Shown piece by piece: positions 17,200-26,468 of a DNA stretch of 64,000 nucleotides. Each line of letters opens with the position of its first letter. Position 1 is the first letter of the stretch. The position numbers and the translations under genes are program-made. The notes below the pieces were generated by a model. It worked only from the letters and a program-made list of their open reading frames with translations. It made no database searches and was not told the origin of the DNA. This stretch comes from Leptospira langatensis. GTDB taxonomy: Bacteria > Spirochaetota > Leptospiria > Leptospirales > Leptospiraceae. The DNA is taken from positions 186,001 through 250,000 of the forward strand of contig NZ_RQER01000005.1 of NCBI RefSeq assembly GCF_004770615.1, in the 5' to 3' direction.

Positions 17200-19341
17200 T
17201 TAAAAATACTTAATTAACGTGACCTGATTTCCGGGACTATTGAATTTTACCAGATCGAATGTGGATAGGGTAAGGGTTAATCCCCTTCCATGAGTGATCC
17301 CTTCCGAATTCAATTTCTCCATGCTGTTTTTCATGAGTCTGGCATGGTTGAATCCCTTTCCCTCATCAGTGATCCGAACTCCCAGTCTGTCCCGGGACAG
17401 GGAATATTCTACTTTTACTTTTTTGGATTTATAATACGGATCCTTCTGTCTTTCCTGGACGAATCTGAAATAACTTCCATCCGTCATTGCCCTGGTCTTT
17501 TCCTCAAAACTGATATTCAGGTTCCCATGTTCGATCGCATTGATGATCATTTCTCTCAGGCAGTTTCGGATTGCAGTAATGGTCCCTGGATCGGTGAATC
17601 TATATAGATTCGTAGTCATTCTTTGGCTTAAGAGTTCGGCATTTTGCAGGTAATTATTCGCGGAATAGACTGTCTTCTCGTCATCCACGTATCTGGACAT
17701 TAAATCCTGATCCGGCTCATACGCCCTTCCTAGGATCTCTCTTTGGCCCTCATACTCCAATACTTGGAATTGGATCTGTAATTCCTTCGGCTCTCTTAGA
17801 TACTTCTGTAAAAACTCCCCTAGAAAACGGACAGGCTTCCCTTCCGAGGCAAGCTCTTCCAACTTCTCCAAGACATACAATTTCTTGTATGCATCTTGGA
17901 GTTCACCCGCCTTGTAGATGAGCTCCATAAAGTTCTTCCCTATGACTTCTTGCGGTTTAAAGCCGATATGCTTAGACACGGATCGATTGGCTGCGAGTAT
18001 GTTCCAGTTCTGATCCAAGGAAAAGAGAAAGTCCTCTTCTACTTCGAAAAGACTTCTGTATTTTGCCTCCGATTCCTCTGCCTCGTTACGTATTCTGCCT
18101 AGCTCATTTACTCTGGACTTAAGTTGATCCGAGAGTCCTTTGATCCGATCTGCCAACCCTAGGGAAAGTAGGCTTACTTCCATTACAGAACCGACTTGGA
18201 TCCCCCAAAGTGTGAAGAAATTATTAGGCAAGATCCCGAAAGATTTCAATCCGAACAAGAAGGTAAAGAATAAGAAGAAGGACCAGGCGAGTAGGAAGTA
18301 TTTTGCTTCTCTTCTCCCGGCAAGCAAACATTGGACCCCATTCCCGATCAGAAATCCGAGAGTCACAAACATCAGGATAAGACTCGCCATGATCGCGGTT
18401 CTGTATTCCCAAAGGAAAAGCGTGGAGAACATCCCGAACCCGCATAGACCGAATAGAACATAATAGAATCGAGAAGTCTTAGGTGTGTATTTGGGTGCGT
18501 TCAAGAAAGATCTTCCGAAGGCCGCTCCGGTCAAAAGCGCGGTAAAAATAGAGAACGGAAGACTATAATTCGCCCATAAGACCGAATTCCTCCATAAATA
18601 CTGGAAGGACAATCCGTTCAGAGTAAACTGAAAAAGTATATACGATAATATGTATAAAACGTAATATAAATAACTTCTGTCCTTTGTGGAGAATAAAAGA
18701 AAAAGATTATAGATCACCATGATCAACATCGACCCATAATACAGCCCCAAAAAGAGTTGTTCTAAGAATGCGTGTTCTGTGAATTCTCCCTTTGTGAATA
18801 CGATAAAAGGAAGGAGTATGGAACTCGAACTGGAGATCCTAAAATAGATCTCTCGTACCGAGCCCGGTTTATCACTGAATGAATAGGCAAAATTCCGATG
18901 TTCTATAGGACGGAATCCGAACTCTCTCATGTCTCCGGACCGATTGGTCGCGTTTTCGGATCCTCTTCCGGAGTACAATTCCACATAGTCTAACAACGCA
19001 TAGTCGATCTCTAAGATCCAATCTATGGTCTTGTTTGTGGTATTTTCTGTCTCGATCTTGACCCAGATAGCGGCCTGAGAATAACCCAAGCTGTTTTGGT
19101 CCAGTTTCTTGTATTCCCCTCTATCAAAAGCCTTTACGATCTCAAAGAAAGGCTTCTTTCCCGTATCGTCCTTATATACGGAAAGATAAGGAAGCAAAGA
19201 GACTCCGTTCATCTCCTTTGTTAAGGGGAATCGTTCCGAATTCTCTTTAGAATAAAGTTCTTGGTTAGATAGAAGGAAGGAAAGAAAACCGAATCCTAAA
19301 AGCAAAACATTTGCGATCCGAGAACGTTTTTCTTTCCGCAT
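17200..19341 (-). CDS. 7TM-DISM sensor with PAS domain and anti-sigma-type ATPase domain
   Basis: A 713-residue membrane signalling protein. An N-terminal signal segment (to about 32) leads to a periplasmic 7TMR-DISMED2-like sensory domain (about 45-175; DYVELYSG..., REIYFRISSSSSILLPF). Seven hydrophobic helices follow (about 190-400), then a short coiled coil, a PAS domain (about 425-500; KYRSLFEVEEDFLFSLDQNWNILAANRS) and a C-terminal GHKL ATPase (about 575-713) with N-box EMIINAIEHGN, G1 box ITDEGKGFN and G2 box HGRGLTLT. There is no HisKA phosphoacceptor motif; the ATPase looks like the RsbW/SpoIIAB class, so it probably controls an anti-sigma-factor antagonist by serine phosphorylation. 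It is 17 bases downstream of the TraB gene. Confidence 0.85.
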   Translation of the reverse strand: MRKEKRSRIANVLLLGFGFLSFLLSNQELYSKENSERFPLTKEMNGVSLLPYLSVYKDDTGKKPFFEIVKAFDRGEYKKLDQNSLGYSQAAIWVKIETENTTNKTIDWILEIDYALLDYVELYSGRGSENATNRSGDMREFGFRPIEHRNFAYSFSDKPGSVREIYFRISSSSSILLPFIVFTKGEFTEHAFLEQLFLGLYYGSMLIMVIYNLFLLFSTKDRSYLYYVLYILSYILFQFTLNGLSFQYLWRNSVLWANYSLPFSIFTALLTGAAFGRSFLNAPKYTPKTSRFYYVLFGLCGFGMFSTLFLWEYRTAIMASLILMFVTLGFLIGNGVQCLLAGRREAKYFLLAWSFFLFFTFLFGLKSFGILPNNFFTLWGIQVGSVMEVSLLSLGLADRIKGLSDQLKSRVNELGRIRNEAEESEAKYRSLFEVEEDFLFSLDQNWNILAANRSVSKHIGFKPQEVIGKNFMELIYKAGELQDAYKKLYVLEKLEELASEGKPVRFLGEFLQKYLREPKELQIQFQVLEYEGQREILGRAYEPDQDLMSRYVDDEKTVYSANNYLQNAELLSQRMTTNLYRFTDPGTITAIRNCLREMIINAIEHGNLNISFEEKTRAMTDGSYFRFVQERQKDPYYKSKKVKVEYSLSRDRLGVRITDEGKGFNHARLMKNSMEKLNSEGITHGRGLTLTLSTFDLVKFNSPGNQVTLIKYF

Positions 19342-19358
19342 AGTTTTTCCATCCCCGA

Positions 19359-20561
19359 TCAGGAGAAGAAGCTGCCGAAGATATGAGGGATTTTTTCTAT
19401 GATCTGCTTAGAGACGATAAAAGTCCCGATACTACTTCCAATCTGAGGCAATGTGAACACGAGGAAAATACGTATCACATTATTCCTCCAATATCCACGA
19501 AAACTTTCGGTATCCTCTCCTATCTTCTCAAAATCTTCGACCAATGGCTTACGAAGCCAGGACTCGGAAAGAGCGGCGAGCCAACCCGGCTTGATGATCG
19601 GATTGAAATTCCCTACTGGAGCGGCCAGAAATGCGAGAACAATAGAGACCGGATGAGCAAGAGCGACCAGAGCGCCTAACGCGGCAAGTGTACCTTTTAC
19701 TAGTATCCAACGTAGCAGGAACTCCTGTCCCTCTTCTCTTCCTCCATGCCAATAAACGAAACCGAAAAGGCTGAGTATCAATGCAGGGAATAAGATAGGA
19801 CGGATCACATCCCATACGCTTTTCTTAGGCAGGATATCCAGAGGAGAGATATCTTTATCCTCCGTGATATTCTTCATGATCCCTTCTAAGTGCCCGGCAC
19901 CGACGACTGCAAAGATCTTTTTGCCGTCTACTGCCTGTTCGCGGATCCTCTGGGCGAGATATTCATCCCTTTCGTCTATGATCACATTTTTTACGGAATG
20001 ATAACGGTTCGGCAATTGAGAGAATAGATCCTTGAGCACGTCGTCGGACTTCATCTCTTCTATCTTCTCCGGAGTGACTTCTTCCTTGTAGAGCAAGGAG
20101 GTCAGAAGAGTGGAGAAGAGGAACATGCGGCTCCAGAAGCCCACATTCCACCAGGCTCGTTTCAAGGTGACTGAGATCTCTCTGTCGACCGGAGCGATCT
20201 TGGCCCCTATTTTTCCGCCCTCTTCGATTGCCTTGCGCATCTCGTCGCCGGGACGGATATTCCCATGGCCCAATTTCTTTTGAAAGGAAGAAAGGATGAG
20301 GCTGGAAAGAAGAAGCCACATCTTCCTTTCTTTGAAGACCTTGAAGATGTCCAATTTCTTCCAATGATCCGGATCCAAAACGGATCTCATTCTGGACGGA
20401 CAAAGCTCTACACAGACTATGTCCGGCTTTTCTTCTTGGATGATCTTGGAAACTGCGTCTATACTCTTCTGGCTAATATGAGCCGTCCCGAGAATAGTAA
20501 CGGAGGAACCGTTGAGCTGGATGGTTCGGATCGGTTCGGATGAAACGGTTGCTGCTTGCAC
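19359..20561 (-). CDS. TraB/PrgY-family membrane protein
   Basis: A 400-residue protein. Residues 15-235 form the TraB domain, with the conserved GTAHISQKS near 25, DIVCVELCPSRM near 50, an RDEYLAQRI helix and the VGAGHLEGI motif near 222. The C-terminal part has several hydrophobic helices (PALILSLFGFVYW, AALGALVALAHPVSIVLAFLAAPVG, IRIFLVFTLPQIGSSIGTFIV). The domain is related to the EreA/ChaN/TIKI fold and is often proposed to be a membrane-bound metalloprotease; TraB of Enterococcus lowers pheromone release. Its bacterial substrate is unknown. Co-transcription with the 7TM-DISM sensor is likely. Confidence 0.85.
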   Translation of the reverse strand: MQAATVSSEPIRTIQLNGSSVTILGTAHISQKSIDAVSKIIQEEKPDIVCVELCPSRMRSVLDPDHWKKLDIFKVFKERKMWLLLSSLILSSFQKKLGHGNIRPGDEMRKAIEEGGKIGAKIAPVDREISVTLKRAWWNVGFWSRMFLFSTLLTSLLYKEEVTPEKIEEMKSDDVLKDLFSQLPNRYHSVKNVIIDERDEYLAQRIREQAVDGKKIFAVVGAGHLEGIMKNITEDKDISPLDILPKKSVWDVIRPILFPALILSLFGFVYWHGGREEGQEFLLRWILVKGTLAALGALVALAHPVSIVLAFLAAPVGNFNPIIKPGWLAALSESWLRKPLVEDFEKIGEDTESFRGYWRNNVIRIFLVFTLPQIGSSIGTFIVSKQIIEKIPHIFGSFFS

Positions 20562-20704
20562 TGGAAATCGGTTTCCTTTCTGTTTCCATACAGTTTCCCT
20601 TCCCCTCCGAGACTTGAAACTCTATTTTTGATATATCGCAGGGATTTTCCTCTTGGATTTTTTACGATCCGAACCGTCACATAATTCGGATCAAACATCC
20701 GGTT

Positions 20705-20719
20705 TTTTTCCAGGAAAAA
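20705..20719. promoter_or_regulatory. Short palindrome in the traB-like/cheD divergent region
   Basis: TTTTTCCAGGAAAAA is a perfect odd palindrome 78 bases upstream of the cheD start, in the 236-base space between divergent genes. It may be an operator or part of a promoter; nothing more can be read from it. Confidence 0.3.
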
Positions 20720-20735
20720 GATTTGATGTAAGTCT

Positions 20736-20763
20736 TAGGGCCGAGAAATATTTGTTCGGCCTA
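20736..20763 (+). promoter_or_regulatory. Leader hairpin upstream of cheD
   Basis: An eight-pair stem (TAGGGCCGA with TCGGCCTA, one bulged G) around an 11-base A/T-rich loop ends 34 bases before the cheD ATG. No T-run follows, so it is not an ordinary terminator. It could be a protein-binding site or a structured 5' leader. Confidence 0.4.
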
Positions 20764-20797
20764 TTCATTTATCCGAGATGGGAAATTAACTTTCAAT

Positions 20798-21304
20798 ATG
20801 CTCAATAAGGACGTAAAAATTATTAACGTCGGTATCGCGGATATCCAAAGCGGACAGTCTCCCTCCGTGATACGCACCACTTTAGGATCTTGCATCGGGG
20901 TAGTATTCTACGCTCCCGAGAAAAAGGTCGGAGCCATGGCTCATATCATGCTCTCCAAGGACTCTTCTGGAAAAGATTCCGCAAAGAACCCTTTCAAGTA
21001 CGCGGACACCGCCCTTCCCCAGCTTGTAAAAAAAATGGAAGAGTTGGGATGCGCTAAGGGAGAATACTACGCTCGTCTATTCGGAGGAGCCTCCATGTTC
21101 AAAGGAATGAACTCCAGTTTTTTACAGAACATAGGCGACTTGAACGTAAGCGTAGCGAAAGAATTTCTAGATAAAGAGAAAATAACGTTACTCGTAGAAG
21201 AAGTGGGCGGGCATGAAGGTAGAACGATAAGTCTCTACTTGGATGACGGTAGGATCCTCCTGAAAAAAGGCGGATTCGAAAAATACCTCTATAAGGTCAG
21301 GTAG
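20798..21304 (+). CDS. cheD: Chemoreceptor glutamine deamidase CheD
   Basis: A 168-residue protein that deamidates glutamines in methyl-accepting chemotaxis proteins and can bind CheC-type phosphatases. The catalytic triad is visible: Cys32 in [13 protein letters not shown], His49 in GAMAHIML and a Thr in the TTLG motif. The body ending [27 protein letters not shown] is typical. The HDOD gene starts 6 bases after the stop, so cheD, HDOD and shikimate kinase form one unit. The start is set by the ATG at 20798; no strong ribosome-binding site is obvious. Confidence 0.93.
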   Translation: MLNKDVKIINVGIADIQSGQSPSVIRTTLGSCIGVVFYAPEKKVGAMAHIMLSKDSSGKDSAKNPFKYADTALPQLVKKMEELGCAKGEYYARLFGGASMFKGMNSSFLQNIGDLNVSVAKEFLDKEKITLLVEEVGGHEGRTISLYLDDGRILLKKGGFEKYLYKVR

Positions 21305-21310
21305 GCGGAA

Positions 21311-22162
21311 ATGAAAGAAAAGATAGACCAACTTTTTCAGAACGAAGCCCAACTCCCCAAAATGTCCTCCGTGGTCAGCAAAGTCATGGAAATGGCAAGC
21401 AAACCGGATGTGGTGATCGCGGACCTGGCAAAGGAAATCTCCAAGGATCCTGGCCTTACTGCGGCTGTGATCAAGCTTTCCAACTCGGCATACTTCCGTC
21501 CTTCCAAACCGGTAAAGACAGTGCAAGAATCCCTCATGACCCTTGGGATCAAGACTGTGAGGGAGATCATTCTTTTAAACGAGACCAAGGGTATCCTCAA
21601 GAAAGAACTCAAAGGATACCAAGTGGACGGCGAAGCGAATTGGTTGCATTCCTTGATCGTCGCAGAACTTGCGATGAGGATCGCTGTTCAGAAAAAACTG
21701 AAGATAGATAAGGACGTTGTTTTTACCGCAGGACTCTTGCATAATATTGGCAAGGTCATCCTTTCCGAATTCTTCCCGACCGTGCTTATGCAATTTAGGA
21801 CCGAGTTGCAAAACTACGAAGGCCTTTATACGGAACTGGAAGCGAAATTCTTCGGTTATACTCACCAAGAGGCAGGCGCTAAACTTCTGACGAAATGGAA
21901 CTTCCCTGAAGAACTGATCGAAGTCGCAAAATTCTATACGGAGCCTGAAAAGGCTGTGCATTTCCCTGAATTAGTTTCCGTGGTGCATATCGCGAATTGC
22001 ATCGTGTTAGTCGGTGGAATGGGAATTGACATAGGAGGTTTACGAATTCCACTTTCTCCTAAAGCCTTACAGATCACGGGCGTGACGGAGGGAGACTTAC
22101 AGATGTATTATACTCTTCTGCCCGAAATGGCTAAGCATATAGAAGAGCTAATCTCAGTTTGA
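21311..22162 (+). CDS. HDOD-domain signalling protein
   Basis: A 283-residue protein made almost entirely of an HDOD domain (about residues 10-210), the catalytically inactive relative of HD-GYP phosphodiesterases. The helix pattern [47 protein letters not shown] and the degenerate HD segment [17 protein letters not shown] are clear. Such proteins act in chemotaxis, motility and cell-cycle signalling. Following cheD, a role in motility signalling is likely. The stop overlaps the TTG start of the shikimate kinase (TTGA). Confidence 0.88.
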   Translation: MKEKIDQLFQNEAQLPKMSSVVSKVMEMASKPDVVIADLAKEISKDPGLTAAVIKLSNSAYFRPSKPVKTVQESLMTLGIKTVREIILLNETKGILKKELKGYQVDGEANWLHSLIVAELAMRIAVQKKLKIDKDVVFTAGLLHNIGKVILSEFFPTVLMQFRTELQNYEGLYTELEAKFFGYTHQEAGAKLLTKWNFPEELIEVAKFYTEPEKAVHFPELVSVVHIANCIVLVGGMGIDIGGLRIPLSPKALQITGVTEGDLQMYYTLLPEMAKHIEELISV

Positions 22163-22698
22163 AAAATATCGCCCTGATCGGTCCCAGAGGGGTCGGAAAG
22201 TCCAAAATCTCTCGCAAGCTATCCAAGCTCACAGGAAAGCCGGTCCTATCTACGGATATGATCGCGGTCTATCTCACAGGCGGCCTTTCCATTCCTGATT
22301 TCGTAAAGTCCCATTCCGGGAACTGGAAGCCGTTTCGGGATCTGGAATATGAGATCCTGGAAAAAATTGCTTCGGCTCAAAACCTGATCTTGGATTGCGG
22401 AGGCGGGATCCTATTCGATCAAGACGATTCCGGAAAAGAGATCGTAAGCGAGAGAAAGGTCCGTATCTTAAGAGAGAATTCGTTTGTGATCTCTCTCTCC
22501 AGAAAATCGGAATACTTGATCGAAAAGATCCAGAACGATCCGACCAGACCTCCTTTAAGTTCTGTCTTATCGTACAAAACAATTTTGGAATCCAGACTAC
22601 CTCAGTATAGAGCGCATTCAGACATTCAAATTGCCTTGGATGACCGCAGCGTAGAGGAAGTCTGCGAGGAAATACTACGCAGATCCGGCTGGGCCTAA
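22159..22698 (+). CDS. aroK: Shikimate kinase
   Basis: A 179-residue P-loop kinase that phosphorylates shikimate in the aromatic amino-acid pathway. Visible motifs are the Walker [14 protein letters not shown] at 8-20, the shikimate-binding STDMI (the Asp of this motif) and the [12 protein letters not shown] segment, then a LID region ([10 protein letters not shown]). The start is a TTG overlapping the preceding stop codon, chosen because it places the first beta strand exactly where the family has it; translation is probably coupled. A housekeeping gene placed behind two signalling genes. Confidence 0.88.
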   Translation: MKNIALIGPRGVGKSKISRKLSKLTGKPVLSTDMIAVYLTGGLSIPDFVKSHSGNWKPFRDLEYEILEKIASAQNLILDCGGGILFDQDDSGKEIVSERKVRILRENSFVISLSRKSEYLIEKIQNDPTRPPLSSVLSYKTILESRLPQYRAHSDIQIALDDRSVEEVCEEILRRSGWA

Positions 22699-22702
22699 CA
22701 TA

Positions 22703-22726
22703 AAAAGGGCGTTCTGCCCTTTTGTT
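22703..22726 (+). terminator. Intrinsic terminator after aroK
   Basis: Eight-base stem AAAAGGGC/GCCCTTTT with a GTTCT loop (22703-22723), running into TTTTGTT. It starts 5 bases after the aroK stop and ends the cheD-HDOD-aroK transcript. Confidence 0.85.
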
Positions 22727-22834
22727 GAACTCCCTAATTTTCAGACTTCTAGTAAAATCAGAAATATCTTTACGGCATTTCACCTTCGGGAGAAAAAAAG
22801 ATAAAAATGATAAAGATAGAACTAGAGGTCCGAC

Positions 22835-23728
22835 ATGATAGAAACGGAGGTCCCGAGGAAGAATAAGGCTTCCTTCGAGAAACTGATCAAAGTTATTCGG
22901 CAGAGAAATTATAAGAAGGCTACCGAATACACGTATCTTAGATACAATCTTGACTTCCTTTTATTCGCAAACAAACCAGCGGAAAAAGTAGTTACCAAAG
23001 ATATTGAGAAGTACATCGACCATCTGCGTAAGAAGAAGGTTTCTTCTTCTACCATTCAAATTAATATCAGCTCTTTGAAAATGTTCTTCGAAGAAGTATT
23101 GGATATGAATATATTCGAGGACTTCAGAAGGCCCGCAAGGGAATACAAAACTCCTAAGGTCTTAAGCCAAAAGGATATTTCTATTCTATTGGATTTTGCC
23201 TCCGAATCGAATCGGTCTCATCTTCTTTGCGCTCTCGCCTATTTCGGCGGCTTAAGAGTGGGAGAGATCATTCGTTTGAAATGGGGTCAATTCGATCTGA
23301 CCAAGAGAACGATCAAAGTGGACTCCCCGATTCCCACCCAAAACCGAATTGTTTTGATGGATGCGGAATTGCAAAAAGTACTGAAGAAGTTTGAGAAGGA
23401 AGTAGGGACCGAAAAGTCCGCCTTCCTATTCCCCGGGAAATATGCAGGGACCCATCTTACTTCCAGGAACGTGGAGAGATTGGTGGGAGACTTGGCAAAG
23501 GCAGCGGGTATTAAGGCCCAAGTGACGTTATTCACTCTGCGCCATAGCCGGGCCATTCATCAATTGGCAGAAGGAAAAAGCCTCGAGGATATCAGGGATT
23601 TTCTGGGACACAAGAGCCTTGCAACCACGGAGAGTTATCTTCCGATCCGCAAGAATCTTCGACCTCAGGTGAGACAGAAGCATATCCAAGACGCTTTGAA
23701 GGAGATCAAGAGAAAGTACAAATACTGA
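22835..23728 (+). CDS. Tyrosine recombinase (Xer/integrase family), His of HxxR replaced
   Basis: A 297-residue site-specific recombinase. Residues 10-95 form the SAM-like core-binding domain; 105-290 the catalytic domain. Visible catalytic residues: Arg141 (GGLRVGE), a candidate beta-hairpin Lys161, Arg236 (TLRHS), His259 (FLGHKS) and the nucleophile Tyr268 (TTESYLP). The first residue of the HxxR box is Phe233 (LFTLRH) instead of His. It lacks flanking phage or transposon genes and any duplicated att-like sequence that I could see, so it may be a housekeeping Xer-type enzyme or a lone integrase relic. XerC and XerD cannot be told apart here. Confidence 0.85.
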   Translation: MIETEVPRKNKASFEKLIKVIRQRNYKKATEYTYLRYNLDFLLFANKPAEKVVTKDIEKYIDHLRKKKVSSSTIQINISSLKMFFEEVLDMNIFEDFRRPAREYKTPKVLSQKDISILLDFASESNRSHLLCALAYFGGLRVGEIIRLKWGQFDLTKRTIKVDSPIPTQNRIVLMDAELQKVLKKFEKEVGTEKSAFLFPGKYAGTHLTSRNVERLVGDLAKAAGIKAQVTLFTLRHSRAIHQLAEGKSLEDIRDFLGHKSLATTESYLPIRKNLRPQVRQKHIQDALKEIKRKYKY

Positions 23729-23732
23729 ATTC

Positions 23733-25133
23733 TCAGCCGGCGGAAACGCCGGCATTCGCCTTCTTGCGAATGCTACGTTTGCGTACCAAAAGATCCTGTA
23801 TCCTTTTATAGGTCTCGGATGTTAATTGCAATCTGGAGAATATTAAGGATCCTGCAATAAAGAAACATCCCACCACCGGCCCGAATAGGATCGTAAGATT
23901 ATGGCCCAGCTCCGGATCCTGGATTGCGGAGCCTTCTTTATAACCGATCGCTTCCAGTAGGAAGCCGATACAAGCGAATCCGATCGCCCTCACGATCTTA
24001 GTGGCCATTTTCCAGAACCCGAAATAGGCACCTTCCCTCTTTTCGCCCGAGAGTAACTCGTCATAATCCACTATATCCGCTACAAGGGAATCGAACAAGA
24101 GAATGGAACCCGCAAAGATCCCTCCAAAGAATGCAGCGATCAACGGAGCCTCATACGATCCCGGAGGCAGATTCGGATATAAGAAAACGGTCATGACCCC
24201 TAAGAGAAAGCTCCCCCAGAAAGCCGGCCATTTCTTGCCGAAGTGATTTGCAAGATAGATCCAAAGAGGAATGGAGAGGATCAAAAAGAACACGAATGGA
24301 AGAAGGATACGAGTAACTACTTTAGAATCTTCTAATAATAATCTTTGCTTATAATATAAAAGACCGATAGAAGAGTTCAAGGTCCTTGCAAATGTAGCCA
24401 CGATAAATGCGAATAGCAAAGGTCTAAAGAACCTATTCTTCCAGATAGAGCGAGTGGATTGAAGGAAGGCAGAAAAGCCACCGGAAACGATATGATCCGG
24501 GTCCTTCTTCCATTTTTCCAAGGGTTTATCCTTTCCTTTTGTGGAAACGTACGAAAGAAGAGACACAAAGATAAGAAGTTCTCCCACTACCAAGGCGGAA
24601 GAACTTCTGGATTCGAATAGATCCGCTCCTGCTCCCACCCATAGTGCAGGTAAGAGCAATCCAGCCAAAAGTCCTAGATTCGCAAAGAATAGTCTCCATC
24701 CGAAGACCTGATTCCTCTCGTCGGTCCGGGATGTAAGCTCCCCTCCTAACGCGATATGCGGCACTGCGATGATCGTCATGAAAGTATTCGTTAAAAAATA
24801 TAAGGAGAGAAGATAAATAAACTTAGCCGTTTGTGATTCTAAAGCTGGAGGGGTGAAAAGAAAATAGACTGCGATCCCGAGGAGCAGCCCTCCTACTATA
24901 ATATAGGCCCTTCTTCTCCCCGTCGTGAAAGAAGTTCGATCCGAAATGAATCCCATGATCGGATCGCTGATCGCATCCCACAGAATCGCAATGAGCATGG
25001 CCAACCCGAACAAGGAAGGCTTGAGCCCTATTATGGAAACGTAAAATTCCAGAAGATAGATCTGGGCCATAGTTTCCACAGCCGTAATCCCCATCTCCGC
25101 AGAAGCATAACCTGCAATCGCTCTTATATTCAT
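23733..25133 (-). CDS. GPH-type sugar/cation symporter (MFS superfamily)
   Basis: A 466-residue polytopic transporter of the glycoside-pentoside-hexuronide family, about 12 transmembrane helices. Typical features are the N-terminal segment YASAEMGITAVETMAQIYLLEFY, the DAISDPIMGFISDRT motif between helices 2 and 3 and the internal-loop LFDSLVADIVDYDELLSGEKREGAYFG motif. The substrate is not identifiable. It is convergent with the recombinase gene (4 bases apart) and one base away from the PLP-enzyme gene upstream of it, so those two are co-transcribed. Confidence 0.88.
   Translation of the reverse strand: MNIRAIAGYASAEMGITAVETMAQIYLLEFYVSIIGLKPSLFGLAMLIAILWDAISDPIMGFISDRTSFTTGRRRAYIIVGGLLLGIAVYFLFTPPALESQTAKFIYLLSLYFLTNTFMTIIAVPHIALGGELTSRTDERNQVFGWRLFFANLGLLAGLLLPALWVGAGADLFESRSSSALVVGELLIFVSLLSYVSTKGKDKPLEKWKKDPDHIVSGGFSAFLQSTRSIWKNRFFRPLLFAFIVATFARTLNSSIGLLYYKQRLLLEDSKVVTRILLPFVFFLILSIPLWIYLANHFGKKWPAFWGSFLLGVMTVFLYPNLPPGSYEAPLIAAFFGGIFAGSILLFDSLVADIVDYDELLSGEKREGAYFGFWKMATKIVRAIGFACIGFLLEAIGYKEGSAIQDPELGHNLTILFGPVVGCFFIAGSLIFSRLQLTSETYKRIQDLLVRKRSIRKKANAGVSAG
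23736..23753. terminator. GC-rich hairpin at the junction of convergent genes
   Basis: GCCGGCG, GAAA tetraloop, CGCCGGC forms a perfect seven-pair stem. It is within the last codons of the GPH transporter gene (encoding AGVSAG) and just past the recombinase stop. No T-run follows on either strand, so it is a stable hairpin that may pause or end transcription rather than a textbook terminator. Confidence 0.55.
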
Positions 25134-25134
25134 T

Positions 25135-26424
25135 TTAATTAATAAAACATTTCCAGATGCCGAAGAGCTTACTTCCCCTCAACAAATGGATCTCTCCCAT
25201 CTCAGCCATCACTTTCTCGCTTTGCGTAGGTCGAAAGAATACGTAATCGTCCGGCTGTAGCCGAGTTGCCTTAGAGCCGTTTAGAATCCCTTGGTTCGTG
25301 CTCGCGCCGAATAAGGAATTATCCTGCAAACCCTTAGGGGATTCCTTCTTCGCGGAGTAGGCTCCTCCGTAAATGAAATAGGTCAACTCTTGGTTCGGAT
25401 CCCAAAGGGGAAATAGAAAAGAAATAGACTCCAAGAACGGGATCTTTGTGCCTTCCAATCTTTTCAAAACCGGAGTCGCTATAAAAACTGCAGGAGTATG
25501 TTCTTCTAAGCTATCCACATCGAAGTCTGTGGGTTTTACCAGGGCCGAGCCTAAAGAGACATCGTTAACAACTCCAATGTGTTTTTGATAGAACTTATAG
25601 GTCTTACTCCCCCCTCCATTGAAAGTGAGATCGGATCCAAATAGTTCCGGATATTTACGTTTTCCTAATTCTATATGAGAGGAGTATCTCTGGAGAGATT
25701 CAACTAGGGATCCCTCCATCGCGGAGACCTTGTCTCCGAAGATCACCGGCACAGAGGCGACATGTGGCTCATAGCCCATGTATCCGGAGAATTGCAAACG
25801 ATCCGGATTCTTATGGATGAGTTCCAATCCTTGCAGAGAAGCCTCCGGGTCCGCAAACCCTCCCCTATGAAGTCCTATATCGATCTCCAAATTAAGTCTT
25901 AGTTTTAGATCCTTCTTCTTTGCAAAATCCAAGTATTGCTCTATTCTAGAAGAAGTATCCGAAAGCCATTGTACTTTTTGAAAATTTTCTTTCTTGGTCT
26001 TGGAATAGATATCGGAGAGTGCCGCGACAGGCATCGGCTTTCCTAAAAGTATATCAAATTTTTGGAATTCAGGATCGCCTAGAAGCATGATCAGGTCTCC
26101 CGAATGAAAGACCATCAACCGTTTAGAGCCTGTTTCTCGGACGATATATCTCAGAAGATCGAGAGATGGAAGGGATTTTACCACTACCCTATACTGCAAA
26201 GGAGGTTGGATCTTTTCTTTTAAGACCTTTAAATTCGCATCCAATCGATCCAGATCTAATAGAACGATGGGTTTTCCGGGACCAGAAGATCTTAATTCCT
26301 GATTCAGTTTTTGAAAATAGTCGGAATATCCGGCTCCATTGTCCTTAGGTTTAGCTAAGAAGATCGCTATCACTGCGATCAACAATACCCAAAGGACTTT
26401 GTTTTTAGAACTTTCTTTACGCAC
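25135..26424 (-). CDS. Membrane-anchored PLP enzyme of the alanine racemase-N / D-threonine aldolase type
   Basis: A 429-residue protein with an N-terminal transmembrane anchor (about 10-24) and a type III PLP-enzyme fold. The PLP-binding lysine is Lys83 in YRVVVKSLPSLDL, preceded by the LLDLDRLDANLKVL entry strand typical of D-threonine aldolase/DSD1 proteins; the barrel includes LRLNLEIDIGLHRGGF and NGGGSKTYKFY. The C-terminal Greek-key domain holds DDYVFFRPTQSEKVM, equivalent to the metal-binding end of D-threonine aldolases, but the family HxCxxx motif is not evident. Probable substrate D-amino acids in the envelope; unproven. The upstream neighbour is on the same strand 45 bases away. 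Confidence 0.75.
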   Translation of the reverse strand: MRKESSKNKVLWVLLIAVIAIFLAKPKDNGAGYSDYFQKLNQELRSSGPGKPIVLLDLDRLDANLKVLKEKIQPPLQYRVVVKSLPSLDLLRYIVRETGSKRLMVFHSGDLIMLLGDPEFQKFDILLGKPMPVAALSDIYSKTKKENFQKVQWLSDTSSRIEQYLDFAKKKDLKLRLNLEIDIGLHRGGFADPEASLQGLELIHKNPDRLQFSGYMGYEPHVASVPVIFGDKVSAMEGSLVESLQRYSSHIELGKRKYPELFGSDLTFNGGGSKTYKFYQKHIGVVNDVSLGSALVKPTDFDVDSLEEHTPAVFIATPVLKRLEGTKIPFLESISFLFPLWDPNQELTYFIYGGAYSAKKESPKGLQDNSLFGASTNQGILNGSKATRLQPDDYVFFRPTQSEKVMAEMGEIHLLRGSKLFGIWKCFIN

Positions 26425-26468
26425 TTATCCTCTCCAATGAATCCGGATATGGATCCTAAGACAATGCT

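Noticed and set aside
22835..23728. Phage integrase with an attached prophage
   Set aside because: No phage structural or regulatory genes nearby, and neighbours are housekeeping or transport genes.
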